Assembly (NCBI GenBank): GCA_024509875.1
Contig: JAMPIV010008516.1
Location: forward strand, 786,501-850,500
DNA length: 64,000 bases
Direction of reading: 5' to 3'
From: Oreohelix idahoensis
Taxonomy: Eukaryota > Mollusca > Gastropoda > Stylommatophora > Oreohelicidae
Every line of letters starts with the position of its first letter. Position 1 is the stretch's first letter. A program made the translations under genes and the position numbers. The notes below the pieces were generated by a model that worked only from the letters and a program-made list of their open reading frames with translations, made no database searches and was not told the DNA's origin. Below are positions 1 through 11,670 of this stretch, one piece after another.

Positions 1-59
1 TAAGTCAGGAAATGATCAAAACTTACAGCATGCGCTGCCCACCATGGAAACCCGTGACA

Positions 60-1310
<1,251 letters not shown>

Positions 1311-1469
1311 ATTTGTTTTGTTTTAAACAATTTTGCTGTTTCTTAACCCTCATCCATACTTTCCTGCAGTCAACGTCTTACGACAGAAACAGCAGTACGC
1401 CCTCCCTCCAAAATTATGTTGTACGTCTCTATTTGTATCCGCGCCACTTTTCGTGTCGACTTCTTCTCC

Positions 1470-1960
1470 TTTGGTCCTTGGTCGCTGACTGACAAAGCAA
1501 TCAATTACCGTCACGTCTAGTGGCGTCTTGTAGAGCAGCAACAAACTGTTTCCACTTTGCTTGGTCGACAGCCATCCTCCGTGTGGTGCCCCAGATCTGG
1601 TTCATGCTTAGCATTTCCACTTTCACAGTTCTCCGCCAAACGGCTTTTGGCCGTCCTTGCTTTCACTTTCCTTCTGGAGTCCATAGCATGGCCGTCCTGG
1701 TGATGGTGTACGGGTCTCTTCTGAGGATGTGGCCAACTGAATTCCAGCGTCTACCCGCTATGATGGTGCGCATGTCCTCTTGGTGGCTCCGACTTAGCAG
1801 TTCTTGGTTGGTGATGGTGTTCAGTCAGAAAATTCGAAGAATTTTTCGTAGGAAGGTTGTGTGGAAAGAGGACAATTTGGAAATTTCCTTTTATTTTACT
1901 CTCCAGCATTCTGCACAGTACAGAAATTACGCAGCTCTCATATACTTTTAATTTCATGTC
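1470..1960 (-). pseudogene. Diverged 3' fragment of LINE family A (RT C-terminal part)
   Basis: Minus-strand translation with breaks matches the C-terminal part of the family A RT seen at 17740..19265: pieces such as KLSSFHTTFLRKILRIF, TITRTAMLWTPEGK and WKQFVAALQDATRR can be read. It carries several stops and is more diverged than the copies at 30.1, 42.2 and 52.0 kb, so it is an older insertion. Confidence 0.75.
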
Positions 1961-2534
1961 GACTTAATCCTTCAGTAATTCTGACCAGAGTGTCGCTAGG
2001 CCGTGTAAAAGAAGCCTTAGATGACAGACGCATACATGAGCAAGCGGTATTTTGAACAGGAAGATTAATAGATCATATAGCAACTCAGAATCATCATAGA
2101 GCAGTGAAATGAATGAGTCGTTACTGCAAATCACAACTTTGTAGGTTTTGAAAGAAGCAATCAGCTCGCGCCAGCAGGCATTCCTTTTTCTGGAATCCTC
2201 AAGATAGAAAAAAATACAGGTTGAGATCCAAGACCACATGGAGAAGAGAATAACAGGCAAAGAGGACACGAAAGTGAACGAGGACACCAACAGAGTGGCA
2301 GCCAGAATACGAATGTTTGGAGAAGTCTAGGTAAATGGTTATGCTCGAGACAAATGTGAGCACTTTCAGGGTAAACCGTCACAATCATAATGAGTAGTGA
2401 AACTATCACTCGCGTTATACAGGCTAAGAGGATAGGTTTCGCTTGTCCTCTACGGCAAACACTTCTGGTCAAGGTTGAGTCAAGGCAGTGAAAGGTTAAC
2501 GTGCATCTACACTAGCGAAACATTTGCCTACAAT
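1961..2534. other. No recognisable gene
   Basis: Short open frames only, with no motif I recognise. It may be more of the decayed LINE to its left, but this is not supported by a motif. Confidence 0.4.
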
Positions 2535-2860
2535 AGGTCAAGTTGCTCCGCGGTAATGTAAACGCTGCGAGTGTGTCCACATGCAAGTCCCAGGGTCAGC
2601 ATTGTTGAGACAGAATGTAATTGTTCGCGATGGTTGGGTGTGGGTTTCAACGAGGTAGTACATGTGACTGGATATCTTTGGGGTATTGTGGGTGACTGTG
2701 GATATCGATGGGGTATTGTGGGTGACAGTGCATGCTGGTGATGTAGTATGAGCGGCTGTGTGAACGTTGATGAGGTAGTGTAAGTGACTGTAAATAAGTG
2801 CCGAGGTCCTGTGTGTGGATGTGAATACTGATGAAGACATGTGGGTGAGTATATAAATGC
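2535..2860. repeat. Degenerate minisatellite-like tract
   Basis: Loosely repeated units of roughly 30 to 35 bp of the kind GGGTATTGTGGGTGACTGTG (clearest at 2675-2730), followed by weaker copies with GATGAGGTAGTGTAAGTGAC. The repeat is GT/GA rich on the + strand and AC/TC rich on the minus strand, where it gives a low-complexity reading frame. Confidence 0.5.
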
Positions 2861-3685
2861 CGAGAGAGACGTCCTGTGTGCGTTCCTGTGTTACAGCTTG
2901 TTAGGACAAGGCTAAGGAGAGGTCACACGAGTGAATTTAAGTCTGTAAGTACGACTCGTAAAAGGAGGGGGGAATGGAGAGTGGAAGGCAGTCAAATGCT
3001 GTTATATAACACACCCCTTCCCAAAAATAAAGAAAATTGGACAAGGCTAGAAGGTATTTGCTTAGAGCATTATAGGTCAGACATAGAAAATAAAAATGAA
3101 AAACATTGATGGCACAGTCAGTGTACGTGTAGAATGTAACGTAAATAGTGCTCTGAGGACGGGAGCAGGATGAACATTTCCTCTATAACAGGGAAATATT
3201 TACCGGAAGATCCCAGTGGGTGACTTGGTAGATCTTTAGGCGAATACGGGAAATAAAAAAGAAAGATATTTTAAACTAGGGGCATTTCTGACTAGACCTT
3301 TCGCCGGCATTTAAAATCGCGGTGTTCCCGGGATCAAAGGTACTTTTTCCTCATTCCCAATGAAAACTCTCGAGCTGGCTAATATTCGTGAACTGCATAA
3401 GATATGAATGCGATCTTTTCTTTGTAAGGTTCATCACACTCCCTCTTTTGATGTGCTTAAAATCACACACACACACACATACATACATATATGTTTAGTA
3501 GATCTTAATAGGGCTCAGTGTTACTAAAGTAGATCCCTGTAGCACCTGTGTTACCGACCACTGCTGTATAAGATGTGCTTATTAAGGCTGAAGTTCACAT
3601 GTTAACAGTGGAAGCCAGCATCACGACAAGACAGAGGAAGAGCCTGGGGAGTCCCCAAGAGCAAGAATGGTGTGTTCCCTAACTA
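2861..3685. other. No gene seen
   Basis: Unassigned AT-rich DNA with a short (CA)n/(CATA)n tract near 3465-3490. No coding motif, splice-linked exon or terminal repeat was recognised. Confidence 0.4.
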
Positions 3686-3689
3686 GTAG

Positions 3690-3955
3690 CATCATAGCTT
3701 TTCTTTCCCGCTCCTTATGGGGGCGTTCAGCCACCACGGCAACGGGTCCCCTGTTCAGGAAACCTGCACCAAAAGCTTTGATGTGTTTCTGCAGTGGCAG
3801 TTTGTGTATCGGTTTTCCGTAATGAGTTTTCCAGCGCCTTGTGGACAGCCTGATATTAATTGCCTCTAACGATATGCCTGACGGGGCAACAATCCTATTC
3901 TTTGATTGTCTCTTGAGAGACCATCAGGAACTGCACGAGGCATAACTAGTATGCC
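3690..3955 (-). repeat. Dispersed repeat R, copy 1
   Basis: Shares ordered blocks with the copy at 54390 in the same orientation: a CAGGAAACCTGCACCAAA block, TTTTGCAGTGG-like, ATATGCCTGA-like, and a terminal CTCTTGAGAGACC block. No open frame. No pol III A and B boxes were recognised, so the family is unassigned. Confidence 0.6.
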
Positions 3956-4784
3956 CTGTTTGCATTGATTCTTAATAATGACAAAAAAGCCCATACATAA
4001 ATAACCAGGTCACGTACACAACACCAAACTAAGAAAAAACAAAACAAAAACAATACAGATATCCGGGATTCATGTAATAACGTATCTCTGACTCTTCAGA
4101 TCGGTGTTTTACAGACTCAGATATTTCTATCCTTATCATCATTACGATGCAGGCCAGGATTGTGTGAATTAAAAAGGGCATGACAGAATGGAAAACTGGA
4201 AAGTTTCAACAGCCACAACACGTCACTGTCACCTCCCAACAGATTTGTCTGCCTGGCTAGTATCTGTATTTTGTGGGGGTGAAGTGTTTATATTCCTTCT
4301 ATCAGGGAGAAATACAGACTGCTGCTTATTTCGTGACCTACATTTTGTATCCTTAACTTCACCACCATATAACTTTTAACAGTAAAATACACAGGCAAGT
4401 GATGTGGTAGGGTGGGTCTGTAGGAAAGAGGAAGTAATGGTTGTAAACGTGGAGATCTGAGAGTTGGGGGTTGGGGTGGGGGGAGGTGCAAAGGGGGGTA
4501 AACATTTGATCAACAGGTAACAGTTATACCAGAAAGGATTTTTTTCTCCCTTAAATTTATATTACAATCCTGGTGAACAAAAACAAAAAATACTTATAAC
4601 AGCAGAGTACAAACGGAAAGGGTATGTAATGAGTGAGGAACTGTGTAAACAATCTATGATAAAATGAGAAAAAATATCTAACAGACATGCCCACAACAAA
4701 TAAATGATTAAAAAGGGACAAGTTATATAAATAATATGATTTAAAGAGAAGATTGATATTACAGCTTTATGATTAATCTGTGTA

Positions 4785-4977
4785 GTTCCTGGGGGGGTCT
4801 CTGAACGGACAAACAAAGAATAGAACTAATGCACCCTTAGGCATATCTTAAATGGGGGCTGGTAACCTCATCATGAACAACAAACTGCCACAGAAACCAT
4901 CACTACAGGAGAACATGTGAATGTTTGGTTGCAGGCTACCAGCAAGGTGGCCCAAAGCTCCATAAGGTGTGTGACGG
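4785..4977 (+). repeat. Dispersed repeat R, copy 2, interrupted by the LTR element
   Basis: Contains GTAGTTCCTGGGGGGGTCTCT, the GGCATATCTTAA block, GGCTGGTAACCTCATCATGA and a CAAGGTGGC...CTCCATAAGG end, in the same order as the copies at 36225 and 50715. The LTR retrotransposon begins at its right end. Confidence 0.6.
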
Positions 4978-7394
4978 TGTGGTGAAGTGGGATGTTATAA
5001 ATATTTATAGGGGACTTAGTGTACTGACTGAGATCAACTGTGAAGGTATCTATATCTAATAAGTGTAGTGTATTATAGATAACCTTACTTGCTGCCACAT
5101 ATATATATATCTCAGTCAGAATTATTCTGGAATAGTGTGGTGACTACGTTATGTGTCTAGGGTATGTGTATGATGAAGTGTAAGTCACAACAACAGACAG
5201 ATAAACAATTTAATTTAATCCACTACTCTTGACAACACTGTGACACTCACATACATATAACACTCTATGAGAATATCTTAAGGAGTCACTGATAACTTTT
5301 CAAATAACAATATGTATTCATGGTTATCATAAAGGTATATGTGTCCTGATTCAAATACAAAGGAACCAGGAATCACAATCAATTTTAATTACAAGTATAT
5401 GTACAGACTTTATCAATATGAATATTGTAGTGACATATATTATTAAAAATATCCTATGTGTGTCAGTTGTGTAGTGGTAATATGAGGTAATACTGGTTTT
5501 GTTTTGTTCAAGCTCTGTTGGTATTTGTCATCATGACTTCAATAGTTTGTCTTTTGGGACTAGTATTGGAGATGTTCTCAGTTCCTGATATTAAGACAAT
5601 TAAATTCCCCTCTGAATGTTATTTTTATAAAGTCATTTCAAGATGAGGGGACATAATGTTGAGCTCAGCTGGCCAAATCAGCTTATCTTGCGTGATGGCG
5701 GCAGGAAGGGACTCCTCTGCTAGAATTCTCCCGTGGGCTCTGGAGACACCTCACTGATAGCTAAAAAGACCAAGGAGTATGCTGTCCGACTCTGGATTCA
5801 GCAAAGCTCTGACCAGGTGCTGCTCAGTACCATCAAGACCACGGTCCCTGAAATCAAGAAGGATGTACCTTCTACTTCATAACTAACTTATACTCTCTTT
5901 TTACACTGATCACAACACATCACAAACATTGAGTTCAGAGCGTTAGGCCAACTGTCAGCTTCATCTGAAATACTTTATACCAGTATTTACCTCCTTAATG
6001 GTTACCACGCCTCTGCACTTCCAGCATTATTTCTGTCTAATCATCATCCAGGTGTCAGTGTACTATTTGGCCATTCCATGCCGTTTTACTTCCCTCCGAC
6101 ACCCTCTGTTCAGGCTGGAGCATTATAGGCTTTATCTCCTGTTTGCCACTGAACTACACATATATATACAGGCATAAATTAACAATTTACATTCAATTTT
6201 CATTAAAAGATACTGAATTGTTCAAGCTTACCACAATTTCATGGAAATAAACACAGATACGTTGATTAGCAATGAATTCTGGCACAATTACTGGCACAAA
6301 TTCCCATCTGCTTATGTTCCAGGCTTTTATTTAACACAAATATGAGCTGGCTTCAACGCACTGTTGCTTTATCAAGATTATTTGCACTAGTGGTCTCGAA
6401 CTAACGCTCCTAAGTGAGTATATCAGCGAGTCTAGCCAATGAGGCCACGTTTCGACAAGTGTTTGAAAAAATGTTACCTTTTCCCGTCTCCCCTAACAAC
6501 GAAAGATAGTATTTATAGCCCGACCAATCGTGGTTAGTCTTTCATTTGTTGCGCTCCAATCAATTTGGAGTTTACATGGTAGGCTAATTCTGTAACGTAA
6601 GATTTTTTTTCAAACACGTTATAAAAAAATTTTATGAGCAGAAATGATTCCATGCTGTCAGGCATCCCCACTATTTTATTTTGGGTATAATTTATTAATT
6701 CCTGGACTATTTGCGTAACGTTTTACATATTCTTGGTCAGCAAGCCCTAAGGAACCCAAATATCCAAATTTAAAAGAGCTACGTGGCTGCGTTCAAAATA
6801 TGTATTTTCTACCTCCTGTTTCGAAGATGTGCTGTCTGGGTACTGTTATGTTTTCAACCGTAAACCCATCTAATGTTATCTTTCTAATAAGCGTTTTTTA
6901 TGATTTATAAACCTAACTCTGGGATGGGTAATGTATTTTATCACTGTCCGTCTGAAAAAAAGTTAGTGCATGTAGTCTTACACGCGTGATGGCAGCATTT
7001 GTGTATCGCGCGAAGCGTGTTTAGTGTTCGGCTTTCTGCCTCTCCCTTCTCGCTATCCTTTTGTCCATCTGTCTTTTGATCTTGGTAACATAGTGTAGAA
7101 AAAGACATGAATGGAATTTAAAATTTAGGTCCACTTGCATATTTCAAGGTTTTTCTTAGAAAGGCAGCACATTTTATTGTGTGTTTGGGAAACGCGTGTA
7201 TGTTGCAGAAGGCCTTTAGTATCAACGTGAAACGTTACAATTTGCATACGCAGTAGAAAACAAGGGGATTTCGAGTACTGCCATTGTGACAGCACTGTTC
7301 TTTACCATTCTTCTTCCTTTATTTATTATATGTATTTATTAGGCTTTATATTTACTTGATAATTTATATATGTGGATTAGAATATTCCACGACA
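4978..7394 (-). repeat. 3' LTR (2417 bp)
   Basis: Direct repeat of 11671..14088, about 99% identical by eye, TG...CA ended. It abuts the polypurine tract on its right, which makes it the 3' LTR of a minus-strand element. At 2.4 kb it is long relative to an internal region of only 4.3 kb. No coding frame of note lies inside. Confidence 0.93.
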
Positions 7395-7405
7395 CCTCCC
7401 CTCTT
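7395..7405 (-). promoter_or_regulatory. Polypurine tract of the LTR element
   Basis: On the minus strand AAGAGGGGAGG lies directly against the TGTCGTGG start of the 3' LTR. This is the expected place for the plus-strand DNA primer of an LTR retrotransposon. Confidence 0.8.
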
Positions 7406-7637
7406 AAAACAGACATTATATGTCAGTCCTTTATTCTATATACACATAGAGAAATTTATTATTATTTCTGGGGTTTACGGTGATTCTCATCACACGGATG
7501 GCGGCTTAAAAAATCCGCCTCCCCCAAATTGGGTTTTACGCAGTTTGTTAATTTTAATACTCAAAACCAAAATTATCATGGAGCCAAAAAGTAAAGACCG
7601 TCGGAGTAAACCTTTAGTTCCTAATTTTCCAAATGCT

Positions 7638-8921
7638 TTAGCCTGTTGCTAGAAAACGATAAAGGGTTTTGTGGTCTGTTTTGCAACTTAAATATGCCTT
7701 CCCATATAGGATAAATATGAATTTCTTTATCGCCCATATTACTGCAAGACATTCTTTTTCGCTAGTTGAGTAGTTGATTTCAGCTTTATTCAACTTTCTG
7801 CTAGCATATGCCACTGGGCTTAATTCCCCATCCAATGCATCTGATTTCTGTAGTAGAGTTTCACCTAACCCAATATTACTTGCATCCGTCCTTACTATGA
7901 ATTCTTGACTTAAGTCAGGTAATTTCAAAATGGGTTTACTTGTGAGCTTTTCCTTCAATTCTTGGTAAGTCATTTCACATTGTGGTGTCCATGTAATGCG
8001 ATCTGGATGTCCTTTACGTGTCAAATCAGTTAACGGTGCACATATGGAATTAAAGTTTTTGATATACTTCTGGTAGAAACCACATAATGAGACAAAGGAA
8101 CTCACGTCCTTCTTGGTTTGTGGTCTCGGGGCTTTCTGTAGTTTCTCTAAATTCTTTGGGTCAGGGGTCATGTTTTTCACCTGAATAAAACTGTGTTGTC
8201 CCCAAAAAATCCATATTCTTTTACATCCAACGCAAGCATTTGGTTGAGTCGCAGCAGTCTAATTTTGCCTCCCTTTAAGGTTTCGACTCAACACAGCATG
8301 TTTTCCAGAGAGTCCAATGTGTTCCGCAAATGTTTTCTGTTTGCTATAAAGGATATCATCCATAAAATTTGGTTATACGGGGAATTAATCCAAAGGATCC
8401 AATAAATTTCTACGATCATTCAGAGAGAAGAACAACTAGGCGCATATCCTTCAACTCCAAAATGGCAATCTATTAAACTCATAGTGTCCTTCTGATGTAC
8501 TAAAAGCTAGGTATGGTCTAACCTCAGGCTTTACTGGAATCTGATAGTATCCTTTACTCAGATCCACTTTTGAGAAATATTTAGCTTTATTTAGTCTGGC
8601 AAACAGCTGATTTGTATCCGGCAATGGATCCACCTTTCCTTCTGTAATAGCATTCAGTCTCCTGTAATCTATACAGAGTCTATGTTCTCCAGAGGGCTTC
8701 CTTAAGAGTACAACACCGGAACTATACGAAGACTCACTGTGCGAATTAATTCCTTCCTTCAATAGATAAGTTCTATCTCTTCCTTCAAGAAGCTTTTTCC
8801 TTAGCAAACCGGAATCGAATATGGTTTTCATACAGAACAGTTGTGGTGGTCCATCAGTTTTCATAATCATATTCCAATAGGTTTGTATGCCCTGGTCGGA
8901 TCCAGTTAAACACCACTGCAT
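7638..8921 (-). pseudogene. pol: Reverse transcriptase and RNase H, broken
   Basis: Two open pieces flank a broken middle. The upstream piece (8921..8451) holds RT finger and palm motifs: VVLLRKPSGEHRLCIDYRRL, then YFSKVDLSKGYYQIPV with the first catalytic Asp, ending near LPFWS, where a functional copy would read LPFG. The active-site FMDDIL box is still readable near 8343..8366 but in a stretch with stops. The downstream piece (8180..7638) gives the connection domain (SFVSLCGFYQKYIKNF, PLTDLTRKG), then RNase H: IVRTDASNIGLG with its first Asp, and YSTSEKECLAVIWAIKKF with the Glu. The RT lies after integrase sequence, not before it. The gene cannot encode an active enzyme in this copy. Confidence 0.88.
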
Positions 8922-9452
8922 GATTATTTAGAACCTGTTGCACTCTCTCTTTCTGAGTTTTCGTTAAATGTGTACTGATTTTCACCTGTGCTGCTGTCTC
9001 ACAGGGGTGTAATGGATATACAAATGATGAAAGTGGTTCCTTTTTCATCTCCATGGCGATGGACAAGGTCAACAAGTGTGTCTCTTCCTGATGTTCTCTT
9101 TCCAAATATTTCTTCAGGAGATTCACATGATAGATTTTTTCTTTCCCCTTCTTATCTATCTTATAATTTGTTCTATACACCTTCTCTAGAACTGTATATT
9201 GACCCTGCCATCCAATTTGTAACTTATTCTGACCCCCATGCAAAAGAAGCAGTACTTTCTCTCCCACAGCCAAATCTCCTGGTCTTTCATCGCCTTCCGG
9301 TTATAATAGGCAGCATGTTTCTTCCTGGCTTGTTTCAAATTTTCATTGGCAAGTTTCCAGCCAGTTTTTAACCGAGTGGTCAGCTCATTCACATATTGGT
9401 ATGAAGATGTAATGTTTTCCTCTGCCTTTTCATCAGTCCACGTTCTTAACAA
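8854..9452 (-). pseudogene. pol: Integrase C-terminal region (pol), broken, leading into RT
   Basis: Two overlapping frames. The first (9452..9186) reads like the stretch after the integrase core: TSSYQYVNELTTRLKTGWKL, KKHAAYYNRKAM. The second (9273..8854) continues with GEKVLLLLHGGQNKLQIGWQ and the IYHVNLLKKYLE motif typical of Ty3/gypsy integrase tails. It then runs on without a boundary into the RT leader (VQQVLNNHAVVFNWIRPGHTN). This direct run-on from integrase tail to RT is the evidence for the swapped pol order. A frameshift near 9230 breaks it. Confidence 0.85.
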
Positions 9453-9454
9453 AG

Positions 9455-10156
9455 CTACATATGGACCTTTAATTGTGTGGACCTATTTGTCCATGCACCG
9501 GTATGGTCTCTTCCACTCGTAGCTTTATAGTGATGATTTTTCCTCCCAGAATTATCATTCACAAAACGACCGCTACCAATTTTTCTTTTGGGGCTTTCTC
9601 CCCACTTAAAATTCTTGATGAGAGATTTCCTCTCTACATCTTCTTCCTCCAGTTTGTTTAAGTCCGATTGAGGGATTGTCGGCTTATCCTGGGGTAAGAC
9701 ATCTTTTTGCACTCTCCGCATAGTGGCCATTGTAAAACAGTTAAGTGAAGCTTGTCCGTGAAAAGGGGCTTCCCATTCCATTTGGTCCACTTTTTCAAAT
9801 TTATATTTCTTTTTATTATCAGGCCTAATTTTGCCCCGGGGCGTGTCCAGGTCCTGATCCATGTTCCCACTTGTGGGTGTTCCCTCATGTGCTATGCTAC
9901 ACCTTTCCACAAAATTCTCAATGTCCCATCTTGCTTTGGGCCAATAATAATTGTGAGCCACCTTTTGAATGATGGTACCTATCTTCTCATGGTCCCCATC
10001 TGGTTTCACATGTAGACTCCTTATTAAGTCTGCCCTATATCTTTTAGGAAGTACCAGTTGTCCCTGACCTTTGGATCTAGCTCCAGTCTTCCTATACATC
10101 AACTTGTTTTTCATGTAAAAATCTCCCTTGCCTGGAGTTGTATGACAAGTTGACAA
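9455..10156 (-). pseudogene. pol: Integrase zinc-binding region followed by a non-core segment
   Basis: Opens with LVLPKRYRADLIRSLHVKPD, then HNYYWPKARWDIENFVERC, the H2C2-type integrase N-terminal domain. The second Cys pair is damaged (CSIAHEG in place of CxxC). From about residue 95 onward the frame no longer resembles the integrase DDE core; it is a charged, Lys/Asn-rich stretch that I do not recognise (for example WGESPKRKIGSGRF). The core appears deleted, shifted out of frame or replaced. The frame ends just before the integrase tail piece. Confidence 0.75.
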
Positions 10157-10340
10157 TTTTCTGAAACAAGGCTTGAGTGTTTTTATCCCCAGCCTGTGCC
10201 TTCCTCATCTCTTCTGGAGTGGTATCTAACATAATATCCTCCTCCTGTCTTGAGGTCGACCTGACCTGAAGGGTTGCCATATACACAGGTTTCCTTCTGC
10301 AACGGTCAGTGTCATGATTGTCCATCTGACAATTCTTACA
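10092..10340 (-). pseudogene. Gag nucleocapsid zinc knuckle and linker, out of frame with gag
   Basis: In the minus-strand frame offset from the main gag frame, CKNCQMDNHDTDRC forms a CX2CX4HX4C zinc knuckle, followed by a basic linker and a stretch leading to the integrase frame. A shift near 10450 separates it from the capsid part. No DSG/DTG protease motif can be found between knuckle and integrase. Confidence 0.7.
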
Positions 10341-11470
10341 CCACCGTTTTCCTTGGTTGAAAGATTTTCTTTCATCATATTTCCTTTCATCGAATTGTGG
10401 GAATTTATTTTTATTTTCATACCGTGGCCTATCAAATTGGTGCTTACCTTTATTTGATCCTTAGGATCAAATTTATTAAAGTTCTGTGGTGCCCTAAAGT
10501 TATCCACTTGTTTCTTTTTATTACCTGTTACCTCTGCTTGAGCTGCTTGATACCTTTCAGCAACATTTAGCAACTCATCCAGCCTCTCTGCACCTTGTTC
10601 CATGAGAAACTTTCTCAGGTCTGGAGCCATGGACTCTCTTAATTGCTCTATAAGGACCATTCCCTTAAGATCTTGGGTTTTCCCCAGAGAAGTCCATTTC
10701 TCCAAGTATGTCTCTATTCGTGCAGAGAACTGGTGATAGGTTTCACCTGACAGTAGTTTAGCAGTCCTAAATTTTTTCCTATAAAATTCTGCATTCTTTT
10801 CATACCTTAACAAAAGAGCCTGCTTTAGCATGTCATAATTTTCCTGATCACCTCTGCTCATTTTTGCAAAAACTTCATAAGCTGCCCCACGAAGTCCCTG
10901 AGATAACTTTAAGCTCCACCTTTCTCTCTCTAACCCATACGTGGTAGCTAATAGTTCATATCTATTTATATAGCTCTCAATATCATCGTCTTTCTCAACA
11001 AAATGATCTAAATGAAAATTCATAGCTGAGTTTGAGGCTCCTTGAGTAACCGTAGCATCAGAGGCAAAGGGACTGGCACCATTTTCAGGAGCATGGCCTT
11101 GAAACTCAAACTCCCTTAGTCGTAATTCATGTTCCCTTTGTAATCTTTTATCTTCTGCTTCCCTTTCTGCAGCTAATTTCCTCTCTTCCCTTTCTGCAGC
11201 CTGTCTTCTTTCCTCGGCTTCTCTTTCTGCAGCTAATCTTTTGTCTTCTCTTTCTGCTTCCAATTTCTTAGCCTCTTTGTCAGCCTCAATCTGCAACCTC
11301 TTAGTCTCAGCCTCAAACTTTCTTTCGGCCTCTTTTTCTAATCTTCTTTCTTCGCGTTCAATAAATTTGTCACATTCCGTAGTGACATAGGCAACCATAA
11401 CTTGCCCATCTAATCCTAACTCTTTTGCAGTCTGTACAGCAGCAGATCGAAACTTGGCCAGGTCCGCCAT
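10226..11470 (-). CDS. gag: Gag polyprotein (capsid) of the Gmr1-like LTR element
   Basis: A 414-aa frame starting at the ATG at 11470, 178 bp downstream of the primer site on the minus strand. Residues about 35-125 are a long charged coiled coil built from repeats of the type KRLAAEREAEERRQAAERE, followed by a retrotransposon-type capsid region (about 145-330) with ERWSLKLSQGLRGAAYEVFA and YRKKFRTAKLLSGETYHQF. A long Glu/Arg coiled coil ahead of the capsid is common in animal Ty3/gypsy-group gag proteins related to Gmr1. The last 70 residues are out of the natural frame: a shift near 10450 moves the zinc knuckle to another frame. The product would form the particle shell in the cytoplasm but lack its knuckle. 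Confidence 0.82.
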   Translation of the reverse strand: MADLAKFRSAAVQTAKELGLDGQVMVAYVTTECDKFIEREERRLEKEAERKFEAETKRLQIEADKEAKKLEAEREDKRLAAEREAEERRQAAEREERKLAAEREAEDKRLQREHELRLREFEFQGHAPENGASPFASDATVTQGASNSAMNFHLDHFVEKDDDIESYINRYELLATTYGLERERWSLKLSQGLRGAAYEVFAKMSRGDQENYDMLKQALLLRYEKNAEFYRKKFRTAKLLSGETYHQFSARIETYLEKWTSLGKTQDLKGMVLIEQLRESMAPDLRKFLMEQGAERLDELLNVAERYQAAQAEVTGNKKKQVDNFRAPQNFNKFDPKDQIKVSTNLIGHGMKIKINSHNSMKGNMMKENLSTKENGGVRIVRWTIMTLTVAEGNLCIWQPFRSGRPQDRRRILC

Positions 11471-11647
11471 TGTCTATCAGGTAAATTTCTACAATGTCTA
11501 ACCAACAATTTAATCTCTAAATATATCTAATGGACAACACAAGCACCGTGAGCTCAACCTTATTTAATTCCACCCAAGGATACCTTTTAATTCTTATATT
11601 CCCTGAAGTGAATTACCCCCAATATTTTTAATAGGGAAAGATTCAAA

Positions 11648-11665
11648 ATCCCAGACGAGCCCCCA
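11648..11665 (-). promoter_or_regulatory. Primer binding site, tRNA-Pro type
   Basis: Minus strand reads TGGGGGCTCGTCTGGGAT, five bases inside the 5' LTR. It matches the complement of the tRNA-Pro 3' end (as in well-known tRNA-Pro-primed elements) at 17 of 18 positions. This fixes 11671..14088 as the 5' LTR. Confidence 0.85.
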
Positions 11666-11670
11666 ATATA

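Noticed and set aside
4978..7394. Segmental duplication of host DNA (the two 2.4-kb repeats)
   Set aside because: TG...CA ends, primer site, polypurine tract and flanking 5-mers identify them as LTRs.
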